Assembly: GCA_001455915.2 (NCBI GenBank)
Contig: LNDK02000066.1
Location: forward strand, 1,736,001-1,800,000
Length of the DNA: 64,000 nt
Direction: 5' to 3'
Origin: Samsoniella hepiali
Taxonomy: Eukaryota > Ascomycota > Sordariomycetes > Hypocreales > Cordycipitaceae
Positions 1-12,539 of this stretch are shown piece by piece (the first letter of the stretch is position 1; the number at the start of each line of letters is the position of its first letter). The notes beneath the pieces were generated by a model that was given only the letters and a program-made list of their open reading frames with translations, was not told where the DNA came from and searched no databases. Made by a program: the position numbers and the translations under genes.

Positions 1-155
1 ATACACAACTTGACCACAAAAGGATACAACTTGACCAAAGTATAGTAAACAAGTTGACCAGAGTATGGTACACAACTTGACCAAAAGTACAGTAGAGCGA
101 CTTAACCAAAATTATTGTGTAGCAACTTGAAGAAAATATAGTACAGCAACAAGTA
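1..155. repeat. Degenerate tandem repeat at window edge
   Basis: The core ACAACTTGACC or a close variant recurs at about 5, 26, 49, 72, 97 and 122, with a partial copy near 146, giving a period of 21-25 bp. The spacer between cores is AT-rich (AAAGTATAGTA-like). Copies decay from left to right. The array begins at the first base, so it probably continues outside the window and its true length cannot be known here. No ORF of note crosses it. It could be a minisatellite or the edge of a decayed mobile element; nothing seen decides between these. Confidence 0.75.
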
Positions 156-449
156 TATTGATGTGTAAAAACGTCATGGCTCATTGCATCACACCGCCGC
201 ATGCCTATACATACATATCTATATCCATATAAAAAAGTGTCCATTAACCGTCGTCGTAAAGGCCCGTATTCAAGGGTAGTAAGAAATCCCAGGGTATATA
301 TGCGCCAAAAAAAATCACAGTATCCAAAACCCAATGCAATCGCCCCAAGTAACCATCCATGCGGAAGCCGCTTTAGCATCCACCGCTATTGTATACAAAC
401 AGAAAAAGAAAAAAAGGTGTACGCTGCGTGGATTTGCCCACGCAGGTTT

Positions 450-1979
450 TTAGGCTGCTTTCCCAGAGCGGTCCTGTAATTCATAGGCCGACTGCGGAAT
501 GGGGTGCAGCTCGGTGCCGTTGTTTGATTTGGAGCGGCCGGCACGCGCGGACCTGCTGTTTAGCGGGCCGAGCAGGACGCCGAGGTCTTGCAGCAGCGCC
601 GAGGATCCGCGTCGCAGACCAGTCGAGCTGGCAGGGACCGTCGTTGCCGGGACGCCGTGCGAAGAGCCGGGGCCAATAGTAGAGGATGTATGGCTGCCGC
701 GACGATAGCTGCCGCTGCTTGTGGCGACGGAGCCGTCCAACAAGCCTCCGACGTCGAAAAAGGTCATCTTTTTGCCCCCTTGGTGGGAGTCTACTTTGGA
801 GAGCCGGTCGTCAGGGATGATGACGTCGTCACTGGCAGCTTCGCCACTCAGTTTACCGTTACGAGTCCATTCCCCTTTCATATCGGCAGGTTTGGCAGCG
901 ATGGCGCGGCTGGGAGTCTCACGCAGCTCCGGGCCGACAGCCAGGCCGACGTCTCTGACCAGGTCCTCGTCGCTGCCCCAGTGCTGGTGCAGGGCGGGTC
1001 GTCGTGGGGCGTTGCCGCGTTGGTCAAACGAGTCGGCGGCCGAGTTGCGGCGAAATTTCTGCTTCTTCAGACCGCGGTCGCGGACAAAGGAGCCCAGGAC
1101 CAGGGCATTGGCCGCGGCTGTGGCAAACAGAATTTCGACCGAGGCGAGGAGCGATCGATACTGCTGGCGGCCATCGTTCCAGATAATGTGCGGGACTCGA
1201 TATAGTGTGACGCAAACAACGGACAGGCTCAGGGAGAAGAGTAGGACAAGCTGGATTTTACGCTTGAGCTGCATGTGGCTGCGCAGGAGGATGGGGATGG
1301 GAAAGATGACGAGCATGAGGTCGGTCAAGACGTTGCAGGTGGCCATGGTGAGGAGCTGGGCGTAACCCTGGCGGCATTGGCCGCCTGGATCGGGCAAGAC
1401 TTGCCAGTAATGGTGGAAGGGCTGGCATTCGGCTAGACCGCTAATGACGACGGCGATGAAGGTGGCGAGCAGGGTCCAGCGCAGGGCTACCATGGTCGTT
1501 TGGTAGGATTTCTGCCAAGTAATGCCCGTGATTCGACGGAGAAATTCGAGGATGGCGCATTTCAGAATCCATAAGCTGTGTATCGAGGTCAGCACGGCAA
1601 CTAGGAGTCAAAGGTGGCGGGAGAGTAGCGAGTGGTAAGCTTACGTAGCAGCATAGAAGAATCGACTGAGCAGAACAAGACCGCTGGCTATAGACTTTTG
1701 ATGCAACTGTGCAGTGGATAATACGACGCCGGTGTGGTCTGCATTATTGGTGCCGTGCAGCAGGATATAGTGGACGCAGGCCATGCGCAAGGCGAGGGGG
1801 ATGAGGGCGACGGCGGCAATCTTGTCTTCGAGAAAGAGACGCTCGGTGCGGATAAAGCGGCCGGCTACACGCAGAAAGATCATGACGGCGCAAAAGGACG
1901 TCATCCACCAGCAGACGAGCAGCGTGGGCTTGTCGTGCCGAAAGGGCAGCAAGCTCGGAGGGTCCGTGTAGAGCGTCAT
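450..1979 (-). CDS. SAT4/rhodopsin-domain seven-helix membrane protein
   Basis: Two exons, 1979-1645 and 1575-450, joined in frame across a 69 bp GTAAGC..CAG intron; the product is 486 aa. About seven hydrophobic segments fill the first 270 residues: LLVCWWMTSFCAVMIFLR near the start, a D-K-I segment, two helices around the splice junction, a segment before AECQPFHHYW, one with NVLTDLMLVIFPIPIL, and a last one before FVRDRG. The acidic NVLTDLMLVIFPIP segment and the AECQPFHHYW motif are typical of the fungal integral-membrane family related to PTH11 (rhodopsin_dom). The remaining ~215 residues are a hydrophilic Ser/Gly/Arg-rich tail, presumably cytoplasmic. Family members are thought to act as surface receptors or sensors, but ligands are mostly unknown. 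The ATG at 1979 was chosen because it lies just before the first helix; the frame stays open to 2093. The family is secure, the role is not. Confidence 0.85.
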
Positions 1980-4900
1980 GGTGTCGGAGAGGGAGCCGCG
2001 CCCGCCGTCCCTCCGGGGAGGATGCGACGAGCGAGGTGACGGGGTGAAGAGGACGAGAAGAGAGGCAGGCCTCTGGGTTGCGGCGCGGGGCAATCAGGAT
2101 GTCGCTGTCGTCGTCGTGCTGCGAACCGGGATTGGTGCTGGCGTGGCGGCCGGGGTGTCATGGGCCTTGCAGGTTTAGGGTCGGCGGCGGGTATGGGACG
2201 AAGAAGCGATGGTGATGGACGGGGTCTAAGAACGGCGCCGTGCGGCTGACTTGAGAGAATCGAGCAAGGCGAGTCGCGGCATGGAACAATCGTTGTCGTC
2301 GGAAAAGCAAGAGCAAAAAAACGAGCAAGAAGAAAGCCGGAGGGAGGACGGCTGCGGGTGGTGTTGTAATGTGTTGTTGCCTGTGGCGAGGTTGGGTTGG
2401 CAGGCCCGGCTCAGGTCAGACTGGCTCGTAAAGGCAGACAGACAAGGCGGGCGGGCTCGGGCGTTGCGCTGTTGCGCTGTTGCGGCTGAGGGGCGGGCGG
2501 ACTGGCGGAGGGCGGCGCAGAGGGCGAAGAAACAAAGAAAGGACGGGATGCTACCTCCGGGAGCGCGCGCACGGGGCGGTGCAGGAATTAGAGCCGCCTA
2601 ATTCGAGAGATTGAAGTCGTCGAGGTGCGTTTTTTTTTGTTTTGTTTTTGCAAGGTGTAAAAAAGAGAAAGCGTCTCGTCTTGCGGAGGCGGAGTCGAGG
2701 GAAGGAGCACAAACTGGGCTGTCAAAGGCCAAAGGCGACGAGGCGGCGTCCCCCCCCCAGTTTCTTGGGGCCGCCAGTCAGGCAGAGTGGGTATCCAACG
2801 ACGAACGAGGGTTGCTTTTTGCTGCAGAATCGACACACGACACGAACGTGGAGAGAAAGTGGGCAACAGGCCCCAAAAAGAAGCGTTCCGACAAGGGGTG
2901 AACCCGGGTTTATATTAACTGATAACAAGGGCTACGGGGGGGGAGGGTTGTGGCACTTGGGGCGGTATCAGTAATGACAATGCAGTGATAGGCAGCGCAA
3001 AGGTGGCTTGTCGTTTCTGATGGACGGAGGCTTCTGCCCCAGGTTGGGCATGCAGGATGCTAACTGCTGCTGCTGATGAAAAGGTCTTGGGTGTGTGTGC
3101 GTATTGCCGCCAGAAGCCGCCCGGTCGCTGATGGATGACGGGGCGCCCGTTTTCCTTCCAGCATAACTACCTAGGTAGGTAGGTATGATGGGTGAAGAGC
3201 AGGTTCGGGCGGCAATGATTTCAAATTTCAAACGCCGACGGCAGGCCGACTTGGGCTTGGTGCGCTGGCTGGTACATATTGTTCCTTACAAAGTTGGTTG
3301 GCGGGGGGGGATGGCCAATGTCAATTGATTAGCGGCGGTGCGACGCTAGGTGCTGCACCTTAGTATCTACAGGGGGGGGGGAAGGCCAGCCAACAGCGCC
3401 CAACGTGAGTGGATTCAACCGCCCTGTAGAATTTGGTCACAGGACGTTTATCACCGCTCTCCCCTCGCCCGCCACCTTTCACCACGCAGTAGCTGCGCAT
3501 ATCCGGCATCAGACCCCTTAATCCCTGCAAAGGCTTGCCTATATCGGGCAATTCGATTGTTTTGGGCATTTTTTTTTTTTTGCGCCGTCAGCAAAAGAAA
3601 TATCACATGGCTTTGTCGCCCTAGCAAAAATCAAAATCTTTGGAAATAAAAATGAATTTAAAGTCAGAGACAAAGAAAGAACATTCCCACGTTTCTGGCC
3701 TGCTAGTGTGCAACGACAAAAGTGTGGGGACCATGGGCGCGCCGCTAAGAAATCAACACAGCCAGCAGCCAGCCCTTCTGTATCAGTGCTGGCGCGGCCA
3801 ACGTTGTGTGTTATGCCCCGCGTTCGGTCGGTACAGGACGTGCCTTACGAGCCCACGCCCCCCCTGGTCCAGCTGCTCGTCATTTCCAGCGCGCGCGCGC
3901 ACCGCCAAAAAGCCAAGATTGAAAAAAGCTTGATAACGAAAGGACAAGAAAAAAAACGGTGGGCGCCGCCTCAGTGGTGCCATGTTAATTTTGTTCAAGT
4001 CTTTCGCGTCCAACCCCCCCCCCCCCGGCAGCCTTGCGTCCTTGCCATGCAACCCTTTCAGAAATCCGTCTTTTCCGAAAATTTCCTTCCTTGCTTTCCT
4101 GCATGACCGAGAGGGCGCCACGCCAGAATAATAATAAAAAAATAAATAATTACAATAATCTCGCTGCATCATGATTACACCCACCAGCTTCGCTTCAGCA
4201 TCACTCCTTATTGGTGCCACCCACCAAGCAGCCCTCCCCATTCCCTCGTGTCACCGCTGGTTTACACGCCTGTCGTGATGCCGTTTCTCGCTGCGTGGCC
4301 AGCCATTGGGTTTTCCATTCATCTCCTCCCTCCATCTCCTTCCTCCCTCATTGATCATCCTTTTGGGACCGGGGGACAATCAATCAACCACCACCGCCCG
4401 CACGAGTCAGCTGCAAAAGCCATCTCGTCTCACCTTTTCTACTTACTTACATCAACACTCTGACCCCCCCCCCTCTCCCTCCAAGCACCAGCCATGCGGC
4501 GGCGCGCACCATTCCGCATTGACCAGACTGATACAATAGAAAAAATCTTGATGCGCCACTTGGGGCATTCATTTACCCGACTTGGCCTGGTGAGAAAAAA
4601 AAATCCCGCCCGCGCGACTGATAACGGGCTGGGGGCTAGCACGAATCCAACGCCGAGCGCTGGGGTACATGACACTAGCCACCTATTAATTGGCCGCCCA
4701 GCTTCATTGGCCCACGGGCACTCTCCGGGATTGCCCCCCTCCTTCCCTCCAACATGTTCGCATGTGTCCGTATTCGCAGACGACAAGTTGTCAGAATCCG
4801 CGCCACACAGAGTAAGCACTCAAGCCCGCGGCCTCAAACAATTGTAATATCCCGCTCCGTGTCACTGTCAAGCCACGAGGACTCGGGATATTCACGTCTT

Positions 4901-5722
4901 TTCGTCACTGTCCGCTGCACCACGTTTTAACATGTGTAGCACATTTCTGTCCGAGTATGCACATTGTTACCGCAGACACCACATAATACCTAGGAGCTCT
5001 GTCTCTGCCGCAGGTCTTGGACATCTAGATACTTGCGTCTCTATTTTCCGAGTGTTTTTCTTTTTTCGCTTCTTTCGGTTCTGGCTACAGATAGATGTAT
5101 CTGACATTTGCCCCCCCCCCCCTTTAAGCGGCCCTATCAATGAATCCTCTTCTGCGGGCGCCGACAGATCCTCTCTTCCCTGTGATTGATTTGTCTTAGA
5201 CTCCAGGACAAATAGACGCCTCTCTGATTCGCACCATCGGACTAAAAATACATGTCTAGCATTGAGATGAGACAAAGACGTAGTTGCCCATTACCTTCTC
5301 CATCAGGCCGCATGCAAAAGCAATATCACTGTCCGGCAAGCAATTCGTCATGAAACCCGACTTGAGTCATCCTTCTCTATATATCTCCTTCTTTTCTTTG
5401 TCGGCCACAGCACCGAGTTCAATACGACAATGTTCCACTTCTCCGCACGCCTGCATCGGCCGCCTGCCTTTCCTTGGACTAACTATTGAATATTTGACGC
5501 CAGCGCTTTCCAATGTCGCCTTGGGTTTCCCATCTATATTACTTCAATATACGAATAGTTAGGCTGATGGCCTCTGGTCCTCTAGCAGCACTCGTCAGCG
5601 GGACAAAAGCTTCTACCCTGCGTCAATCACAACTCATCAGAATATAGTTTTCTCCAGCTTCAATCTCATCTATGCTTTTTATATATATTCTTTTAATCAT
5701 CATCATATGTTTCATCCTTCTA
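1980..5722. other. Gene-free interval, 3.7 kb
   Basis: No protein-like reading frame with domain character was found on either strand; the ORFs here are short and low-complexity. The interval holds the 5' region of the SAT4-type gene and the 3' flank of the tubulin cofactor gene. It carries several homopolymer runs: C runs near 2747, 4015-4026 and 5109-5122, G runs near 3302 and 3371. A small AGGTAGGTAGGT cluster lies at 3170-3186. A non-coding RNA or an unrecognised small gene cannot be excluded. Confidence 0.6.
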
Positions 5723-8700
5723 CTACGCCAGCTGGAGCTTCTCCACCAGGGCCTTGACGCTGTCCTTGTCCGCCTTTCCCCAATCCACGCCCAGCAACAC
5801 CTCCGCCACACTGTCCTGCTCACCACCACCCGCCAGCATCATCCAGAGCTCGTCCACCACCGCCATGCGCACCCTCGGCCACGGATGAAACATGAGCGCC
5901 CCCAGCCGCTTCCTCGCCTCGGGCGGGCCTTGCGCGGCCTCCAACCCCGCCACGCACCCATACACCTTGACGCAGGCGAGAATCTTGCGCACCTGGCCCG
6001 TCTTGTAGCCGACCTTTTGCGTCTGCAGGCACAGCGTGCGCGGGTTGATCGTCTCATGGCCGCAGCTCTGAAGGAGCCCCGTGTGGAAGAGGTACGCAAT
6101 GAGTTCCAGCGTCGGCACGACGACGCGGTCCTCAGACTGGTACGCCGTGAGGTTGTGCACCAGCGCGCCGCAGACCTGCTGCAGGTTGGCGGGGGAGGCC
6201 TCGCAAAAGGCTGCGAGGGCGGCGCGGCTGGTGATGACGAGCTCTTCCTGGCCGGTATCGGCCGACGTGACGAGGCCGGCCATGAGCTGCGACGTCCACG
6301 CGACAGGGTCGGATCTGGCGGTGGCGGCCACGGACTTGTGCAGCTTGCCGTAGGATAGGAGCTCTAGAAGCGTCGTAAAGTACTCTTTTGAGGAAGTAGA
6401 TAGCTGATCGAGGTTGTTTGTATCCCTGTAATAGCAGAGGTTAGCTGATCAGTTCGGGATAGTTGATGGCACGACGTGAGATTTACCTCTTTTGAATCAC
6501 CAGCGACAGCGCCAGCTGCGCTTCTGGCCGGACCTTGTCGAGCTTCTCAACCGACAGTCGCAAGGTTCTATAGAATAACTTCTCCACCGACTGCACCACC
6601 CACTCCTCCTCTCCTGTCGCGTCGCTAATCTTCTCCCACAGCACCTGGATCGCTTTGAGCGCCTGCACGCGCACGTGCGAGCCAATGTCGCCGCGGGCGT
6701 TTGTCGTGTAATCATTCAAACCATCCACGAGAAGAGGGAGAAACGCAAGCGGTTTCGTGCACAAGACGCGAGCGCGAATTAGACTCTGCAGGAGAGACAC
6801 GCGCGTTTCTACCTGCTTGTCGGCGATCCAACGCGCGATGAATGCCTCGCTCACCACGTCATCCCATTCTCCGTGCTGTGAGGTGGCCTCGGCGAGCGGT
6901 TGTGCCATGGCCAGCACGTGAAAGTAGCCCTGGCCGATGATGGCAGCGCGGCTCGCGGGGCGGTACTGCACAAGTTTGGCCCACTCGAGCAAGAGCTTGG
7001 TGCGGTTCTCGTCTGTAGATATCACAAGGAGAAGCAGAGCTGCGGTGGATGCAGCCTCGATAGTTTCTGGCTCAGTAAAGTCGAGCCATGGAGCCACGAC
7101 ATTTGAAAGCTTCTCAGCAAATGTTGCAATTGTGGGACTCTGCGGTTGCTCCTTGCGGATTGCGTCGAGGAACTTGACATAGGTACCGGGGCGTGTAGGG
7201 GACAGGAACTGTGCTCCAGGCTCCAGGTCCTCAACTGATAAGTGGTAGCCTATCAACCCTTGCAAGAGAGGAACGGTAGATATAGCGAGTCGGCTTGCTG
7301 CCTCTGCGATGAGCTCTGGTCGTCTATACGTCGTATCGTGACAATCCTGCAGAACGTGACAGACTTCTATAATTCCAATGGTGTCAAATCCGCCACTGCC
7401 CGCACCAAACTCTGGGAACTGGTCCAAAAGCGAGGACAAGCACAGCAGCAAGCCATGGCGCTCTTCCACTTTTCTTGTCGCCAGTCCCTCGAGCCTGGTC
7501 CGCACGAGATCAAACGACAGCTGGAAGCGATTCTGGTCCATAGTCGAGTGTTTGTGCATAATCGTAGTCAGAACACCGAAGGCAATGCCAGAGTCTCTCC
7601 GAGACGGTGCATCCATGTCGCCTACACCGCGCCAACCGAGAATGCCATGGAGGAGAGAATCACCATACTGGAGGGCAAGCCGTGTCGCGTTTGAAGCCAC
7701 CTGCTGAATCGCCCTCGAACGTCTGGCAACAGCGTGATAGTCTACGTTCTGCACAACCGAGATGCCTTGCTCGATGGTGTCGGGGTGGCGGCCAATGAGC
7801 TCCTGCAGAGCGGCCGAGGAGCCGCGGCGGATGTTTCCAAAAGGGTCAAGACAGGCCGCCGTGACAAGTTCGGTCGCGAGCACTTGGATGATGGAGCTGT
7901 CGGACGGGTGCGCCTTGGCAGCGAATACGGAGTGGGTTGGGACAGCGAGCAGTTCCGCGGTGGTATAGCGACGGGCTATCGCCCAGACGCCAAAGCACGC
8001 CGCATCGCGGACATTGGAACCGACGCTAGTGCCCGCCAAGGATCGCTGCTCAAATGACAAGCCAAGTAACAATGCGTGTATAATATCAGACAGCTGGTTC
8101 GCAGGTGGTGATCGGCGGTAGAGAAGATGGGAGAGTGTGAGCACGAGACCATGCCACTCCAAGTGATTGACTGCCGCCAAGTCCCGCACAGGACGTGCGC
8201 CCTTCTTGATTTCCTCCTTGTTCCATAGCACATTGCGGTTGAGCGACTCGAGCACAGCCTCAACGACCTGGGAGGCCATGTCAGGGTCAAGCTTGAGAGT
8301 AATGACGCTCAGAGACTTGCTTGCCGACATGCGCACAGGCGTGTCATTATCAGACAAGCTCTCTAGCAAGTACCCGATAGCCGTTTCCGTGACTTCCATG
8401 CTCAGCATGTCCTGGTTGCTTCTGCGGAGGCATGTAACAACCACCAAGCGGATCACCTTGATAATCATTTTCCGCGCCAAGGCCAACGCATTGACAGTCT
8501 TGGATACATTCGTATCGTTGAAAGTAAGCGCATGGACAGCAGTGAAGATTGAAGAAAGATGCGCATCCATGTCGGATGTTTCAGAGGACAATCGCAGAAT
8601 ACCAGCGAGGAACGAGAGGACGCCCAGGTAAAAGTAGGACGGACGCGGCTCGGTGCCTTGTTGTGGACGGAGCGAGGTGATGGCCCAGCCAACCAAGCTA

Positions 8701-9624
8701 CTCAGCACGCCCAGCGCCTGCATGTCCTTGCGCATCGCCATTCGCACAAGCAGCGCCTTGGCCGCATCGCGTTCTTTGCTGGCCGTCGCCAGATACTTGA
8801 TGGCCAGCGGCAGAATTCGCAGCGTGATGCCGGGCAGGTTGTCCTGCAGCTGCAGCCCGTCAATCCTGGGCACCGCCTGATCTTCAAACTCGACTGAGGA
8901 GATGGTTGCCAGATCAAACGGCGCAAAAAGGAGATGCGAGAGCCACAGTAGCACAATGTACCTTTGCTCCCACGCCCACCCCTTGTCGGGCGTAAACAGC
9001 ACGTCGGCGGGATCAAGGGCAGACGAGCCGGTGGCAGCCGCTGCCGCTGCCGCCGCCGCTTGCAGCTCTGTCTCTTCGATGGAAGAGAGCAGCAGCTCGA
9101 GGTACTTGGCCTCGGCATTCAGAAAGCGCACAATAACCTTTTCACCGCGCACCTTGCAAAACGTGTAGAGAACCTTGGCAATGGCAAACGAGACTGGGAC
9201 CAGGGCCTTGGACTTGGCGCTGCTGTCGCGCTTCGCGACGCTGCGGCGCGGAGTGGTCAGGTCGTCCAGGTACGACTGGGCCAGAAACGGGATCCATTTG
9301 GGGAGATGAGGGTCGAGCAGCTGAGGGAGCTCTTGGAAGTGGTCAATAGCCTGATGAACAAAGAAAAACGGTTAGCACGTTTGGTGTCGTCACAACGCCC
9401 GCGAGACGGACGGCCATGAGGCCCAGGGCCCCATGGCTTGGGTAAAGACTCACGTCGCATATCGCCGAAAATGCCTCTCGGGCGCGGACAAAGGATCGCA
9501 CTCTCGTGCCGCCGCTGCCGTCCGGCTTGCGGAGGTGTGTGATGAGCGCCTTGTCGAGATCTGCGAGGAGATCAGTAGAGATCTTCTGGAGCTTATTGTC
9601 CAAGTCCTCATCCGCCGCATTCAT
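5723..9624 (-). CDS. Tubulin-folding cofactor D
   Basis: Three exons: 9624-9454, 9350-6487 and 6425-5723. The introns are 103 bp (GTGAGT..CAG) and 61 bp (GTAAAT..CAG), and the product is 1245 aa, close to the usual ~1200 aa of the family. The N-terminal half contains the conserved WAWEQRYIVLLWLSHLLFAP stretch of TBCD/Cin1/Alp1. The rest is a long run of helical repeat pairs (HEAT/armadillo-like), ending in the family's C-terminal region. Family role: cytosolic chaperone that takes beta-tubulin from cofactor A, forms a complex with cofactors C and E and alpha-tubulin, and is needed for heterodimer assembly. Orthologues are yeast CIN1 and fission yeast alp1. The start at 9624 is the first ATG of the open frame (MNAADEDLDNKL). 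An alanine run (roughly 9035-9065) is a small low-complexity insert. The assignment is strong; exon borders are predicted. Confidence 0.93.
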
Positions 9625-10326
9625 CTTGAAGGGTTAGGCCTGAATGCTATGAGCAAAGAATTGTAGGGGAAGGGGGCATGGGAGTTGGTTTCTCCCTTCG
9701 AGGTGAAACTTGCGAGCCTGCTAGAGCAACGCGGTGAGTAAACAGGCAGCAGAATTATGGGCAAGCCTGTTCCACACGGCGGCTCCAAAGCTCAGCTCGA
9801 TTGCTGCAGCCTAGTATCGAGAAAGCCCTAAACTAGAGTTTGCCGCCGCTTCGCAACAGTCACGGTTCCTGTGACTTGGCTCTGGGGATAAATGCGTGAG
9901 CGACGTGCTCCTCATTGTGTCGAGGCAACTTCATGGCCAGTGAGGCCGTGATCCACTTTACCCAGGATGCAGGGTAGTCATTAGGCATGCGATGAGAATC
10001 ACGTAACCCGGGTCGTCTTGGTGCTAGGTGCAAAGGTTGGATCTTGATTCTCGTACGGAAATGCATAAAAAAGCTACATATAAAATATAAAATAAAATAA
10101 AAAGGTTAATGCTATCGCAAATGCATTCCGCGAGCGCAAGTACCGCAGTGTACTAACGAGTTGCCGACACTACCATCGCCTCACTTCATACCAATGAAGT
10201 GGGAGCCGAGAGAGCACAGCCGGCGAGAAAACAAGCGTAAATATTTCAGTGGCCAATATGGAAGTAGACTAGTAAATAAATAAATACTGCATGAATGAAA
10301 ATAGCGTCACAAATTCCTGTCTCAAA
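9625..10326. other. Intergenic, 5' of cofactor D and 3' of GH76 gene
   Basis: About 700 bp with no credible ORF. The left part is the promoter side of the tubulin cofactor gene. The right part, around 10070-10110 and 10230-10320, is A/T-rich and probably carries the 3' UTR of the GH76 gene. Nothing else was recognised. Confidence 0.6.
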
Positions 10327-11535
10327 TTATGCGACGGCCATCCCCGCGACTAGCGCGTCTATAGCGCTGGATTGTGACGGCATCGTAGCATTATAGTAAG
10401 GACCGGCCCAGGCAACACCCAGCTTGTAGAGGGCCTTCTTATCGAGATCATGCTCCCAGATAGAATCGACGTTGGTGAGAATGAAAGATCGGAATTGAGC
10501 ATCGGGAGCAGCCTGTTGCAGGTAGCCCAAGTTACGGATGAAGACACCCTTGAATTGCTGACCATCCACCCCGCAACGACCAGGTTGGTGTTCACAACCC
10601 CCATTTTCCTCAAGCACGCCATCTTTATTGGAAAACTTGGCAATGGCTGCTTTGGCAATCTTGGAGGCTTCGTCGAGAAGACTGCTGTTGCTAGTGGCTC
10701 GGGACAATTCGACGAGGCCGCCGAGGATGACGCCCTGGTTGTAGGTCCAAGTTGTCTGGCCGTTGTTCTTGCAGTCCCCATTCAAGCCATCGTTTATTAG
10801 ATTGTCCGAATTGATCATGCCACTATTATAAAACCATTTCCACTGATCCTCGGCTATCTGGAGATATTTCTCTTCGCTTGATATACGATTTGCGAGCGAT
10901 GCAGCGACGGAGAGGTAGAGCTCGTTTGCAATTGCGTTGACATACTCACGATCTTTGCTCCAATATATTCCACCGTGGCAAGGGCCACCGAGACCAGTCT
11001 TCATGTCCTCAAATATAGTGACGGCAGCATCCAAGTACTTGTCCTCATGCGTCACATCGTAGGAACGGATGAGGGCAAGAGCCCACCAACCTTCGTCATC
11101 GTAAAACTTGTTGAGGAAGTTCTTGAAGCCTCGCTTGGCGAGGGAGTCGTCTCGCTTCGTAGCACAGGAGCCAGTGCCGTTGATACAGTAGTTGGACTCC
11201 ACCATACCGCCATTGTCACGGTTCATAAACTTTCTTGTCCCGACATCGATGTGCTGAGCTTCGTTGAAGGTGTTTTCAATGATGGCGGTGAACGGGTCGA
11301 AGCCTGGGCTAATATTGGCATGGTCGGCGATGGTAGTGAGTGCATTGGCGCTGTTCCACCATAGTTCCCCCCATAGACCAGTCTTATTATTGTACCAATT
11401 CTTGTTGAGCGTGACCGCACTGAATGTGGCCCTAGTGCCATATTTGATTTCACCAGGAAGTGGGATGGACCTGTAGGGAGCGGCTGACGCAAGAGTCAAG
11501 AGGAGGCTTGCGGCCCAAAACGACGTGAACGGCAT
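10327..11535 (-). CDS. Secreted GH76 alpha-1,6-mannanase-like protein
   Basis: Single exon, 402 aa. An N-terminal signal peptide (hydrophobic run SFWAASLLLTLASAAP) is followed by a GH76 domain covering nearly all the rest. The family hallmark, two adjacent aspartates, is seen as D146-D147 in FYDDEGWWALA. Other GH76-like blocks are GGIYWSKDREYVNAIANEL and TWTYNQGVILGGLVEL. GH76 enzymes cleave alpha-1,6-mannan backbones; fungal Dcw1/Dfg5 members of the family crosslink GPI proteins into the wall. This protein ends in a short hydrophobic stretch without a clear GPI signal, so a soluble secreted mannanase is more likely than a Dcw1/Dfg5 orthologue. There are several N-glycosylation sequons. A TATA-like element lies about 75-80 bp upstream of the ATG. 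Confidence 0.9.
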   Translation of the reverse strand: MPFTSFWAASLLLTLASAAPYRSIPLPGEIKYGTRATFSAVTLNKNWYNNKTGLWGELWWNSANALTTIADHANISPGFDPFTAIIENTFNEAQHIDVGTRKFMNRDNGGMVESNYCINGTGSCATKRDDSLAKRGFKNFLNKFYDDEGWWALALIRSYDVTHEDKYLDAAVTIFEDMKTGLGGPCHGGIYWSKDREYVNAIANELYLSVAASLANRISSEEKYLQIAEDQWKWFYNSGMINSDNLINDGLNGDCKNNGQTTWTYNQGVILGGLVELSRATSNSSLLDEASKIAKAAIAKFSNKDGVLEENGGCEHQPGRCGVDGQQFKGVFIRNLGYLQQAAPDAQFRSFILTNVDSIWEHDLDKKALYKLGVAWAGPYYNATMPSQSSAIDALVAGMAVA

Positions 11536-11609
11536 CGTGAGGCTGATGATTTTGACCCAGAGGAATAGCGCCAGGACTCTTAGAAAATTTTGGTATCTCC
11601 GGAGAAGAG

Positions 11610-11617
11610 TTATATAA
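11610..11617 (-). promoter_or_regulatory. TATA-like box upstream of GH76 gene
   Basis: On the minus strand the sequence reads TTTATATAA, about 75-80 bp before the GH76 ATG at 11535. Position and sequence fit a core promoter TATA box, but this is inferred from sequence only. Confidence 0.4.
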
Positions 11618-12539
11618 ACAGAGAGGCGGGCTGTTATGGAGCAGGGAGATGTAAGTGGGCGTGTGAGACAGAGGGAGGATCCTCATCCAGCGCATGAAGA
11701 TGGGCGCATACCTGTCCATCACATTTCCACAGCTTCATCCGTGCCGACCATGTTGTTACACGGAGCGACGGAGCGACGAATCTCAGCGGCGAACGAGAAA
11801 GCCAAGTCGGCCGAGCCGATGCCGAGCCAATTGATGCCAGACTCTCGACGCCAAGGAGCGTGACCGGACGGGAGCAAGGTGCGGAGTGTATGATCAAGTG
11901 CCCTTTGCCTGCATGTAGCTAAAGAGACGGTGTCGTGTTACGACCGGGTAACACCCGCTAGGAAGGCAAGAAACGGCAAACCAAGCCAGTTGGAGTGTGG
12001 CGAAAAGAGAGAAAAGAAACGATGTGATTCGCGGATGAGACTGATGCAACTAGCTTGAGCTAATGAGTGCACAGATGGGTGGAAATGTCCGGAGCGACTG
12101 GTGTCTTGGAGCCGAGCTTTGAGAGCTGTTGATCTGCCGGCAGCGAGGCAGGGCGAACATGTGGTCGTCTTCGATTCGCACTGGAATTCCACTGCTCCAT
12201 TTCCGATAGGGACAGCCATTGTCTGTGAATTTTGGCAACAGGGAGCGTGCACCGTTACGCTGGTAGATGCGTTGGCAGTTACGAAGATTGCCGGTCTGCA
12301 TAGGGCTCACGGTGATAGGCAGGGTGGGATGCAATGCAACGCAATGACGTATTCTGTGTTTATGATGGGCATCATCGCGGGCGGCCTTGGACATGGGCGA
12401 GCGTCTTTTTGGTGGGAGGTGAGCCAGGTAGGAAGGAGCAGGTGAGCTGGCGCTTAGCATCACCACGTTGCACGGGCAGCATCAGTGGAGATGGAGGGAT
12501 AAAAGCCAAGTTGGGCGGGCGATATCATGTGGTGCAGAG

